In this document: positions 10,091-20,292 of the stretch, one piece after another
Layout: the number at the start of each line of letters is the position of its first letter
Numbering within the stretch: the first letter of the stretch is position 1
Assembly: GCA_964036045.1 (NCBI GenBank)
Contig: OZ038397.1
Coordinates: 21,883,232-21,947,231 of the forward strand
DNA: 64,000 nt
Source: Eutreptiella sp. 'Long Island Sound 2002'
Taxonomy: Eukaryota > Euglenozoa > Euglenophyceae > Eutreptiales > Eutreptiaceae
Direction: 5' to 3'
The notes under the pieces: model-generated
Told to the model about the DNA's origin: nothing
Seen by the model: the letters and a program-made list of their open reading frames with translations, nothing else
Database searches by the model: none
Position numbers and translations under genes: made by a program

Positions 10091-12450
10091 TTGGTGGGTT
10101 AAATACCGTCGGTGGGCCATTAATGATCTCCCCCCTGCTATACCTAATGATGACGGTAAGCCCAGCAAAAAAGTTCTTCACAGAGCTATCTAGGTACTGT
10201 GAAGCCTCTTTGCTGCACGGGCTAACCATGATTTTGCCAGACCTGCCGCCCTTCAAAAGGAAGCTGCCATTGTTGCTCGTTAGATGAACATTCCTCTATT
10301 TATGCCTGCTTACATCCGTCTTCCTTATCTCACTAGTCCTCAGAAACCGTATTTTGCACGTATCATCCCGAGACTGTTGCGCAAGGTCCCCTGCACATCA
10401 TGGGAACGGCAGGCCCTGAAGTCGCGCATTTTTCTGGTTTGAACAGTCCCATATACTGTCCGGTTTGTTTTTGAGCATCATAGTAGCAAAAATGAAAATG
10501 TCGGTGATATGCCCGAGTGCCACTGCAATGAGTCTTCCCGCCATTTATGGGAACGAGCTGGTCCAGTCATAGTGTACCAGGGCCACTTTGCCCTGCTTCT
10601 TGTCTCTTTGCTGAATAAACACTTTTACCTGTGCTCAAAAGACCCTTTACCGATTCGGGGCCACGACACCCGCACTGCTGCTATTACCGAGTGCACTACA
10701 CTTGCACGCTTGTTGAATGCACCTATGCATGAGAACTGGGATGTCTCATTGCCTGCATGCATTTTTCCGGACACCGGTGAGATGTTGAACTCGGTCTAGC
10801 ACGTAGCAGAGCATGTGTCACAGATGGCTGTTATCCGTGTGGTAGATAAGTTCCCGAGTGCTCTCTCGGGCTTCAGCCGACAATGGATGTGGGCACAGCT
10901 GCAAGCATTCCTGCAGGCGCAACGCTATCAACCACATTCCTCTTCAGCAAAGGAAATTGTCTCCGGTCACCACCAATTGCTCACACAGAAAGGATGGCAC
11001 GCCACCGGTGATGCCCGAGTTGCCTCGCTCGATTTGATTGGAAAGGGGAAATCATTGCATCTACCTGCCATCACCTGGCGCCCTATCTATGCCGTCTCAC
11101 GAACCATCGTCCCACGATTTCGGTTACGCCTTGCGGCGCGAGCATTTTCTTGTTTTCTGCGGGTTTTGTCTAGCGAAATCACTGGGTGCTTCCACCACCA
11201 CAATGTGCATACCATTGCATCCTGGTATACATGGCTTGATACGTGGTCGTGGACTCATGTTACTGAAACTCATTGTAAAGACCAGTTTAACAATGTCAAC
11301 CGTGCCCTTGTTGTACAATACTTGCATGAAAGCACCGAGTGGCTCAAAACCAAAAGGCAGTGGCGCGCCCCTGAAATGTGCTGGTCTATACACAAAACTG
11401 ATAAGAGCATGGATCGCGTCGGCAAAGCCACAAATTATAATTTTTCTGTCATTTCGCATGCTGAACTGGTCGACTTGATTACTTTTTCTTTATGTAGTGA
11501 CAATTTCAGCTTGGCAACTACTATTCGCTATACCTATGGGAGGATCCTTTAGTGCACAGTCTGCAGACCTTTACTGTATATGGGCCTTCCACCTGCTCAA
11601 AGCACGCTCTCGTCAGTGGGGAGAGCCCACTACATCGCCCTATGGATACCCTGTCTGGAAGTCACCGACGGGCCGCACTATGGCTCTGGCACAGTTGCGC
11701 GACAATGTGCTCATCGCTTCTGCAGGGCCCCGCGCTACACTACTCCGCGCGGCGTGTGCCAGACACTCAGCGATGTTTGGAAACTTCCTGCCCTTTGTCC
11801 TTGCATGCGCAACCCAGGCGATCCATGCAAAGAGTCTTGCATGACGCAGGACCTTCGAGCTCTAGGGGTCTGCTTGCATCGTGCGCGCGGACAGGGCACG
11901 TGTATTGCGCACCCCTCCGCGTTCAATGAACGTTGGGACGTTGGGACCTCCTTTGCAATCTGCGTGGGCGGTACAGGATATGCCTCTTGCTAATCTATAT
12001 ACCAGTGTCGTCATCAATGCCCTAGTGTCGTCATCAATGCCCTGCCTTTTATTCGGTCCTGGGGCGCACTACTTTTGAGTTGCGCTGCATGGATTAACAT
12101 GGGCCTCTTATGTGGCCACTCGACAGCTGTCACCCTCCGCGCCACTCACAGAGCACTCACACGTGTTCTTGCACGTACCCCCTATGCAGTGGAACCCAGT
12201 CGTGAATGTATCACTTTTCTCGTGCCCAACATGCCACCCTCAAAAACCTCCATTGCACAACTCGTTTGTACGTGGCTGCAGAGGTCAGCAACCTGGGACG
12301 AATATAATTATGCCTCCTTTCGGTCTCCGCACTCTGGACCCCACAGTGAGTGGTGCGGTGACTAGAGCACAAACCGGATTGTTCTACAGCACATCGCAAA
12401 CCTCCCACCGCCCGGTGGGGGGCGAGGGGGAGGGGTGGCACTGGTTCTGA
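10090..12450 (+). pseudogene. Decayed RT-like element with RDN catalytic motif
   Basis: One coding frame (10,509-11,552, with an internal TAG at 10,797) contains THCKDQFNNV (11,268-11,297), which I read as RT motif A. Further along, WSIHKTDKSMDRVG is another apparently conserved block. After a one-base frame change near 11,520 the next frame has AIPMGGSFSAQSADLYCIW (motif B-like, 11,527-11,583) and ALAQLRDNVLIAS (11,686-11,724). In motif C the usual xDD is replaced by RDN. Later frames carry LRALGVCL, AHPSAFNERW, LYTSVVINAL and WINMGLLCGHSTAV. At least three frameshifts and one stop show decay. I infer a reverse-transcriptase-like family of unassigned class; it could also be a domesticated or non-retro RT relative. 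Confidence 0.6.
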
Positions 12451-12659
12451 CAATCTGTCATTCTTTGCGGTGTGCGTGTGTTGTAGCTGTGTTGACTATG
12501 ATGTTGCCTCGTCTCTCCCGCATTTGGTCGTACTCTCAATACAACTTTCCCACAGACCTTTTGCGAAAGGCGCCTAGGGTCGTTTTCGGCCCTTGATAAG
12601 CTTTTGCCTCATTCATGTGATGTGCATTTGTTGCTGACGTCGTCTCAAACAACAACCCA

Positions 12660-14250
12660 CACGTGACAGCTCACACGTCACCATTCGGGGTCTCCCAAGG
12701 GATTGGTACACAATCTGCTTATGCAGTTTTTCACCCTAGGTACCTCAAAAATCGAAGTTTTCAAAACTGGTTTTTATGATACTGTGATCACCTAAAATGA
12801 CCATCCAAGGTATGTAAAGCATGTTTTAGCCGTATTTACATCTTTTTCACCCTATTTGGGTTTTAGGTCGGGGGGGGGGGGGGGGGTCGCCCAAGGGATT
12901 GGTACGCAACCTGCTTGTGCAATTTTTCACCCTAGGCAGCCCAAAAATCCAAGTTTTCGAAACTGGTTTTTATGATATTGTGATCACCTAAAATGACCAT
13001 CCAAGGTATGTAAAGTATGTTTTAGCTTGTATTCATCTAGTTTTTACCCTTTTTAGGATATGTGTTGCTTGGGGTAGAATCTCTGCGAGCCGGATTTGCC
13101 GAAGGCAATAGAATTTGTTTTCGTGACATTCTGCCCACACAATATGACCATCCAAGCAACGTAAAGCATGTTTTAGGCGGTATTTGCGTGTTTTTCACCC
13201 GATTTGGGTATTAGGTCGGGGGGGGGGGGGGGCTCCCAAGGGATTGGTACACAACCTGCTTATGCAGCTTTTCACCCTGGGTAGCTCAAAAATCGAAGTT
13301 TTCAAAACTTTTTTTTTTGGTATTGTGATCACCTAGAATGACCATCCAAGGTATGTAAAGCACGTAGAGCATGTATTAGGCCGTATTTATGTGTTTTTGA
13401 CCCTATTTGGGTATTAAGTTATTTGGGGGGGGGGGGGGCTCCCAAGGGATTGGTACACAACCTGCTTAAGCAGATTTTCACCCCGGGCAGCTCAAAAATC
13501 GAAGTTTTCGAAACTTGTGTTTATGATATTGTGACCCCACAAAATGGCTATCCAAGGTATGTAAGGCATGTTTTAGGCCGTATTTACATGTTTTTCACCC
13601 TATTTGGGTATTAGGTCGGGGGGGGGGGCTCCTCTCAAGGGATGGGTACACAACCTGCTTGTGCAGTTTTTCACTCTGGACAACACAAAAATCGAAGTTT
13701 TCGAAACTTATTTTTTTGATACCATGATAACCTAAAATGACCATCCAAGCTATGTAAAGCATGTTTAAGGCCGTATTTACGCGTTTTTCACCCTATTTGG
13801 GTATTAGCTCGGGGGGGAGGGGGGTCTCCCAAGGGATTGGTACACAACCTGCTTGTGCAGTTTTTCACTCTGGGCAGCTCAAACATCGAGGTAGTTTGCA
13901 CCCTATTTTGGGTGTGTGTTGTTTGGGGTAGATTCTCTGCGAGGTGGACTTGCCGAAGGCAATAGAATTTTTGAAATCTATTTTTCTGATACCATGATCA
14001 CCTTAAATGACCATCCAAGGTATGTAAAGCATGTTTTAGCCCGTATTTATGTAGTTTTTCCCTTTTTTGGGTGTGTGCTGCTTGGAGTAGATTCTTTGCG
14101 AGGTGGACTTGCCGAAGGCAATATAATTTTTCGAAACCCCATCGTTCATGAGACCCTTCTTTTTCCCCTAGGATGGGTTTGGGTGATCATTTGGTGACAA
14201 AAGGGGTGCTTGCCCGCTCATGGGCCCACGTAGTGGCCGCTAGGCCTATG
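12660..14250 (+). repeat. Direct array of ~195-bp units
   Basis: The phrase 'aagggattggtac' (with minor variants) recurs at about 12,694, 12,890, 13,236, 13,440, 13,634 and 13,829. Spacing is 194-204 bases, with one larger gap of 346. Each unit has a G-run, 'tttttcaccctgggcagctcaaaaatcgaagttttc' with variation, and 'atgaccatccaaggtatgtaaagcatgttttag'. A second sub-repeat, 'tcgccgaaggcaatagaatttt'-like and next to 'gcttggggtagattctctgcgag', appears at about 13,065, 13,920 and 14,085. No coding capacity is apparent; the short open frames across it are by-products of the repeat. Confidence 0.85.
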
Positions 14251-14745
14251 TAGCCCGTGCCATCGGCCTTCCGAAAGCCCCAAAATTCTATTGCCTTCGG
14301 CAACTCCACCTCGCACAGAATCTACCCCAAGCAACACACACCCAAAATAGGGTGCAAACTACATAAATAGGAGCTAAAACATGCTTTACATATCTTGATA
14401 GTCATTTTAGGTGATCACAATGTCAAAAAAAAAGTTTCGAAAACTTCCATTTTTGAGCTGCCCAGGCTGAAAATCTGCACAAGCAGGTTGTGCACCCATC
14501 CCTTGGGAGACCCGCCCCCCCCCCCCCCGTACCCAATACCCAAATACGGTGAAACACACATAGATACGGCCTAAAACATGCTTTACATACCTTGGATGGT
14601 CATATCATTTGGTCGCAATCGTAAAAAAAAACAGGTTTTCAGAAACTTCGATTTTTGAGCTACCCAGGCCGAAAAACTGCATCAGCACGTTGTGTACCAA
14701 TCCCTTGGGAGACCCCCCTCCCCCCGCACCCAATGGTGTGAGCTG
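14250..14745 (-). repeat. Inverted arm of the ~195-bp array
   Basis: The same units continue on the opposite strand. 'attctattgccttcggcaa' at about 14,285 and 'tcccttgggagaccc' at about 14,500 and 14,700 are reverse complements of blocks in the direct array. The arms (about 500 bases each) are separated by roughly 110-150 unrelated bases around 14,145-14,280. The arrangement could extrude as a large hairpin or arise by inverted duplication. Confidence 0.8.
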
Positions 14746-14953
14746 ACCCAGATGTACAGATGGCCAAGGCCAAAGCACCACCAAAGCCATGTGGAGTGGT
14801 ACGGAACGGGTCTATGGTGCAGTGCAGCAAGGAAAAACACTGAACTGTGTGGTGATGACCATGCGCCTGTGACACGGGGGCGTATGCGAGCCCAGTATCC
14901 GTTGCCTCATGGCCCGCACCCAATGACACTTTCTGAGTGTCTATTTTTTTCGG

Positions 14954-16099
14954 TTGTTGTATTTCTGCCTTGGACAGCCCCACCAGGGGTCAATGAAATC
15001 ATCAGCCGTCCCGAAACGCGAGCCAGGATTCACAGGCCGCAGCAGTGCCGACACCCGGGCGATGGACAACACCAGTGGGGATGACGTACCGGTGCCTGCG
15101 GACAGCAAGCAGCTGTCAATGTTAGCTGGGATTGAAGATGCCGATTACTTTTTGCAAAACGAATTCGTACTGAGAAATGGGACCAGCATCACTGAGAAGG
15201 CGCCGTCATACCAACTGACGAGCTTTGAGAAGTGGGACACACGGACAATCGAAAGGACATTCCGTGGCCGCAAGCCGTATGTTGTCGTATACGCGTCAAT
15301 GGCAGAGATTGGTGTCACTAATGCTGCGGTTCAAAGGCTCACTGAGGCGCTGCCAGACATTGGGAAAATCACAGTCGTATTGCTGAAAGACATCCAAGAT
15401 GATCCATGAGTGTTTCTGAATAGAGCGCTGGCAATAAAGGACAACACGTGTGTCAACCCAGCAGTAATTCAGCTCGCTCACAGGCCTCTGGTAGTAGCAA
15501 AGCGAAAGCAGCAATACTCAGTGTGGGTGGTGCATACAACGGAATCCGGCACGACGACCAGGGCACAGCCCAAGTTAAAACAAGTCCAAATGTTCGCGCC
15601 AGGAGAGGATCCAAACATCATAGTGTTCGCAATACCAAAGGAAGAAGAAAAAATGATGGTGATACAATGCCATACCCACTTGGAGCAAGAGCTGTTTGAC
15701 AGTTTATCTATACAGACGTCTGAGGCAGTTTTGGTGCCAAGAGTCGATCCAGGGAGCACAAAGTATCTCTTTTGCCAGCTCTCATTAGATCTTGCGCACG
15801 AGCTTGTTCGTCAGTATGGCACAAGGCCACGCTTTGGGATCATGCCGTTGCGATGGTACCACGGACATGGCGTGAACAACTTGCCCAGGCGATTCGAAGT
15901 GTACGTGAGCGCGGAGGTCCGACAAAAGCACGTACCGTTTATGTTCGCTTACCTGCTGTCGATCTTCTCGGATTTGACGCCAGATGGGATTCTGACAACA
16001 CAGCCAGGTGTGGCCATCCAGATCGTGGGATACAACAAAATACGACTGGGACTGTCCGATGAGGCTCACAAAACGTTGGTGGACCAGATTGCGCGATGA
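14954..16099 (+). pseudogene. Unknown ORF (~381 codons) with one in-frame TGA
   Basis: Two adjacent frames, 14,954-15,409 and 15,410-16,099, are in the same phase and separated only by TGA at 15,407-15,409. Read together they give about 381 codons of normal-looking protein of moderate GC, for example YVVVYASMAEIGVTNAAVQR before the stop and FAIPKEEEKMMVIQCHTHLE after it. The first ATG well supported by composition is the Met before DNTSGDDVPVPAD (about 15,062). No domain is recognisable. It follows the inverted repeat array. The TGA may be a recent disabling mutation, a readthrough or recoding site, or a sequencing error. I cannot tell which. Confidence 0.5.
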
Positions 16100-16808
16100 C
16101 CCACTGGACAGTGAGGAAAGCAGATGCAACGGCTCCACAGACTGCTCTTGTCAGGCACGCTCTGATTTTTTGGTAACCACACATAACAAAAGGACGACAT
16201 GCTTTTAGGCACTGATTGTTTTCTTTGTGTGTACCCTTTACGGTCCTGCCTAATTGTACTTGTGGTGAATCCCACTATGTCTTTTTTGCCTGCATTACGC
16301 TAATTGTTTTGAGCACACACAGCACACACACACATTAGTCTAGGACTCAGCGAGTATATGGCCAAATGAGTGCTTGTGTACACCAACAAAAATTGAGTAG
16401 GACAATAATCAAAGCATGTAGACAGTGAGTATATTATAGGGCTGTCGCTTTTCCCCATGGAACCCGCAACTAAATTCTACAACATGTTCTGCCTCAGGTC
16501 CATATCACCTAAGATTTCACATTCCTATTCATAGAAATATGCAGCCTGTACGTAGCATCTCATTGACATTCAAAAGTGTTGCAGTGGAATCATGATTGAG
16601 TCTCACCCTACGGGGCGTGAGGGCGTGTGCACAAGAAGTGCACGCACACGTGATGGCGGCTCCGCCAACTTTGCCAGAATTGTGGGCGCGGCCTCGCCGC
16701 GTATGGACAATTTGTGGACACAGCTCCGCCGCGTATGTTACACATTGACACTTTGGAACTGAGTGGACCTACCGGTGGGATACTGCAAGTGACGGCCATC
16801 GTCGGATT
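16100..16808. other. Non-coding stretch, nothing recognised
   Basis: There is no frame with protein-like composition and no clear repeat. A short patch at 16,610-16,740 repeats 'gctccgcc' / 'gcctcgccgcgtatg' / 'gctccgccgcgtatg' and is locally GC-richer. Confidence 0.5.
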
Positions 16809-17441
16809 ATGGTTAATCACGGGAACCCGTCCGGCCGTCATTTTTCCGGCCGCTCTTTTAGGTTACCTCTTATGGGCACTGCCTTGCTCAAGCACAAGGA
16901 CCCATATGACCGTTGTTTTCTTGCCTTTCGGCGTCCAGGCGCAAGGGGGAGGGGGGTACACCTCGGCCACAAACCACATGTAGCACATATGCAAAGTATA
17001 GAACGTTCAAAGAGAGAGCAATATTCTCCCATCACCGGGGGCAATTTTGGGGGATACCCGGCGAGGTGCGTGCGATATGCTATTGTGGGCTTCCCCCATT
17101 TCGGATGTGGCTGGGTTCAACCCCCGGAAAAGTACTCGGAAGTTTTGGCAGCCAAATTGGTCCCCAAAATGCAACCAATATCGCTAGGAATGTTTCTTGG
17201 TCCTTCCGGCCGAGGTTCCAGGGAACACGAGGAAGAAACTTTAGTGCCAACGGTGGAACCCTTATTTGTACCCAGTCTGAGTTACATGACTTGTCCTGAT
17301 TTTGTGCAGTATGTTCCTTCACCCTTGGCAAACTTGTTCCTATTCAAACTTTGGTTGGATGCTTGGTGCCCGCTTTGCCACCAACCCAAGCCGATTAAAA
17401 GTGGGGGTAGGGCCGGGGGCCAAATCCAATTTACACTGTAA
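16809..17441 (+). CDS. Hypothetical ORF, 210 residues, TE-associated
   Basis: An uninterrupted 210-codon frame of moderate GC with protein-like composition in the middle (residues about 70-130). I recognise no domain. Its segment VPSLSYMTCPDFVQYVPSPL (17,268-17,327) has clear counterparts, on the opposite strand, in the three tandem ~503-bp units at 30.1-31.6 kb (PSLSYMICPELVQRVPTPLA). At least this part therefore belongs to a dispersed repeat rather than a host gene. The last residues run into the repeat arm at 17,376. It is probably not a functional gene. Confidence 0.3.
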   Translation: MVNHGNPSGRHFSGRSFRLPLMGTALLKHKDPYDRCFLAFRRPGARGRGVHLGHKPHVAHMQSIERSKREQYSPITGGNFGGYPARCVRYAIVGFPHFGCGWVQPPEKYSEVLAAKLVPKMQPISLGMFLGPSGRGSREHEEETLVPTVEPLFVPSLSYMTCPDFVQYVPSPLANLFLFKLWLDAWCPLCHQPKPIKSGGRAGGQIQFTL

Positions 17442-19285
17442 ATTACGTAAATTTTTGTAAATTGCGCAAAAAGTGGCGTAAATTTTTGTAAATTTCTGTA
17501 AATTCGGTGTAAATTCGGGAACCCATGTCTTTTGCATGCTACTAGATGTTGCGAAATATCATAAACACCCCCCCACATTGCCCACATGTGATGTATATTT
17601 TTGTTTTTACCATGTTTGTACCATGTTGCTGCTGCCTACCTGGTACATTGCAACATGAACTACTACTGAGCGCCAGATTTCGCAAGACGAGGCGCTATAC
17701 AAATGTCGTTTGTTGCGAGGTGCTTTCAGCGGAGATTAGCAAGACGGGCCGCTATACAAATATCGTTTGTTGCTGGAGCGAAACCCCGGCCCGAGTGTAG
17801 CGCCAATTTCTTTCTGGGGCGAACACATTCGTTCAAACTTTCTTTCTCCTTCCAAGGCTTTGTTGCGTGGCCCCTCGAGTTGGGGTTAGGGACTCACAAT
17901 GCACGCTTTGTTGCGTGGCCCCTCGAGTTGGGGTTAGGGACTCACAATCCACGCTTTGTTGCGTGGCCCCTCGAGTTGGGGTTAGGGACTCTCAATCCAC
18001 GCTTTGTTGTGTGGCCCCTCGAGTTGGGGTTAGGGACTCACAATCCACGCTTTGTTGCGTGGCCCCTCGAGTTGGGGTTAGGGACTCACAATCCACGCTT
18101 TGTTGCGTGGCCCCTCGAGATGGGGTCAGGGACTCACAATCCACGCTTCCGTGTGGCCCCTCGATTTGGGGTTAGGGACTCACAATCCACGCTTTGTTGC
18201 GTGGCCCCTCGAGTTGGGGTTAGGGACTCACAATCCACGCTTTGTTGCGTGGCCCCTCGAGTTGGGGTTAGGGACTCACAATCCACGCTTTGTTGCGTGG
18301 CCCCTCGAGATGGGGTTAGGGACTCACAATCCACGCTTCCGTGTGGCCCCTCGAGTTGGGGTTAGGGACTCACAATCCACGCTTTGTTGTGTGGCCCCTC
18401 GAGTTGGGGTTAGGGACTCACAATCCACGCTTCGGTGTGGCCCCTCAAGTTGGGGTTAGGGACTCACAATCCACGCGCGGAAGCAAGACCCGGCTGCAGG
18501 CCATCCAGAGGATCGTCTTGACCCTGCAGAGGGCCTGGAAGCGTGGATCGAGGAGGATCCGGAGGCCCTCGAGTCATAGCCATGGGGCATCAACCAGTGA
18601 TGCCATGCAGCTAGCAACATAGGATTTCTGTGGCGTTGTGTTGTGTCGTTCTGAATTGTCTCGTTCTGACCTGTTTCCTCTACTGCCTGCTTTTTACCTC
18701 CCGACTGCAACCTTTCCATGTATCCTCTGACCCTCCCGACCACATCGCGAAACTAATGTACGTACCCCACCCCAACCACCCTCCCCCCCTCTCCCTTGAT
18801 GAATGTGCCGCTCTTTTTGCAGTTTGCTGTGCAGTTTTTTTGCAGTATCTTTCTGTCCTTGTGACAGCACAATTTTTGGACCACAACCTGGGTCCATGGT
18901 ACATTTCCAAGCCCATGATACCCCCTCCACCCCCGGTAGTGCTTGGGCAAATCCACCTCAAAAAAAAACCCAGCCTGCCGGTCTATATAAGTATGTACAC
19001 ACAAAATTTTTTTAATCCAAACACGAAACCAATCATACAAACGGTGGGAAAACGCCACTTGGGGTCACAAGGCCCAAGCAACCAATGTTCAAAACACCAT
19101 ATTACAGTGTTTTGAGTTTTTGTAATTGGTTGAACTGTTGAGTGACACCGTCCGTTTTTTAAATTTACACTTTTTTTTCCAGAAATTTACGCCACTTTTG
19201 GGAAAATTTACAACAATTTACACCATGTGGGGGCCGGGGGCCAAAACCACTGTACACCCCCGTAAATAATCGGCTTGCACCAACC
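17376..19285. mobile_element. Candidate element with inverted, GTAAATT-rich ends
   Basis: The left end (17,376-17,520) reads 'accaacccaagccgatt', then 'gggccgggggccaaat', then a run of GTAAATT motifs including 'aagtggcgtaaatttttg'. The right end (19,150-19,285) is its reverse complement in the same order: AAATTTAC motifs including 'aaatttacgccactttt', then 'gggggccgggggccaaa', then 'aatcggcttg'. The arms are about 110-145 bases and imperfect. The ~1.9-kb interior holds the 48-bp minisatellite and no transposase. I cannot find an unambiguous target-site duplication, so a non-autonomous DNA transposon is an inference. Confidence 0.5.
17867..18475 (+). repeat. 48-bp minisatellite (~13 units)
   Basis: The unit begins 'tttgttgcgtggcccctcg', continues 'agttggggttagggactc' and ends 'acaatccacgc', 48 bases in total. 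About 13 copies follow head to tail, including shorter ~43-base variants that lack 'tttgttg' and read 'ttccgtgtggcccc'. Because 48 is a multiple of three, one frame reads through as repeats of FVAWPLELGLGTHNPR, which is a consequence of the period and not evidence of a protein. Each unit contains GGGGTTAGGG, resembling telomere-repeat variants, and a short inverted pair GAGT/ACTC. The unit core also lies next to DDE-transposase fragments near 22.4 and 27.0 kb. Confidence 0.9.
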
Positions 19286-19384
19286 GCCAACCGCCAACCG
19301 CCAACCGCCAACCACTGCTAACCACCATCAATCACCAATCCCCAACCGCCAACCGCCGCCAACCGCCATCAACCGCCAACACAT
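19275..19384 (+). repeat. Heptamer CCAACCG-type simple repeat
   Basis: A run of 'caaccgc' heptamers (caaccgccaaccgccaacc), with variants 'aaccactgct' and 'caatccccaac', abuts the right inverted end of the preceding element. Confidence 0.85.
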
Positions 19385-19518
19385 GGTGTGCCCGTGGGCA
19401 TTTTTGGGAAACCTGGGTACAGGAACACTTCTTTTTTTTTCGTTAAGGACCGCCCTACCCCCGGTCCCCCCAAGATTTGGAGTTCAAGTGAAAGCACATT
19501 GATGTTGATGCAACTAAT

Positions 19519-19939
19519 GTGGAAATGCCTAAGCCACGGGATGTACAGTCCCGTCTTCAACACGCCCTTGCGGTATTATGCCTACCGCATAGACCGTCCG
19601 ACAGTATAGAGCCACGCATGTCAAGGGTGTTTTCAGACCGAGTTGTGCCTCAGCATTACACAATTCAGCCTAAAGTTGCACTACTAGCCATGCTCATACA
19701 CAAAAAATTCTCCATACCCATTTTAACTACAAGAGGCTGTGGGGACCCCGAGTAAGCGCAAAACATCCTCCGGGGTGCAGTACTGCAACCTGGCTATTGT
19801 TGGGCCGAACCCAAAATATAACACGGATCGGACGTTCGCGGATGACACTGACGAACAACTCCGCATCCATTATATGTATTCAAAATCTGTGCTGTCAACA
19901 CATCCGGATGAAATTATCCGGCAATTGAAGTGGACGTAG
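19519..19939 (+). pseudogene. Unidentified coding relic in two frames
   Basis: Two overlapping frames (19,519-19,755 and 19,739-19,939) both have protein-like composition: DVQSRLQHALAVLCLPHRPS in the first, then YCNLAIVGPNPKYNTDRTFA and LSTHPDEIIRQLKWT in the second. They meet near 19,740, as if one gene were frameshifted or spliced there. I do not recognise a family. Bracketed by repeats, it is probably a TE or gene relic. Confidence 0.3.
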
Positions 19940-20044
19940 AGTGACTGACTGCTTGCTTGACTAACTGACTGATTGGCTAACTGTCAGCCTCTCTTTGAGG
20001 TGCACCGCTGAAGGCAATAGAATTTTGACAAGATTTACAACAGA

Positions 20045-20292
20045 TCATCTGTCATTAGGGACAACACTACCCGGGACATCCCGGAGGAAAAGTGGCTCCC
20101 CAAAAGCTGCTGGCAGCAACAGTTGCCAACCCTGCACCCAAACCTGCACCCAAACACAGAAAGCAGCCTGCAGCTAAGCTAGCTGCAGCCAGCTCATCCA
20201 TCCCTGTCGCAGATGGGCAGCATGTGCAGCAGTTCACTATGTGGGACCGTACGAGGAAGTTTTCCTGTTCAGCAGTAGGGGCAGGCAAATAA
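20045..20292 (+). pseudogene. TE-like fragment with PKPAPK...HVQ motif
   Basis: The frame reads ANPAPKPAPKHRKQPAAKLA, then a Ser/Ala linker, then DGQHVQQFTMWDRTRKFSC, and stops at 20,292. The order (Lys/Pro/Ala tract followed by HVQ-x-F and a basic segment) recurs at about 27,935-28,105 and 28,580-28,698, so the three pieces look like copies of one protein segment from a transposable element. A short 'gaaggcaatagaatttt' match to the 195-bp array lies just upstream at about 20,012. The family is not identified. Confidence 0.35.

Noticed and set aside
15407-15409. Selenocysteine codon
   Set aside because: No SECIS-like structure or redox motif is recognisable around the TGA; readthrough or mutation is simpler.
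17867-18475. Possible CRISPR-like or repeat-protein array
   Set aside because: Units are contiguous with no unique spacers, the organism is eukaryotic, and the open frame is a consequence of a 48-base period.
17867-18475. Interstitial telomere because of GGGGTTAGGG
   Set aside because: The motif occurs once per 48-bp unit, not as short tandem telomeric repeats.
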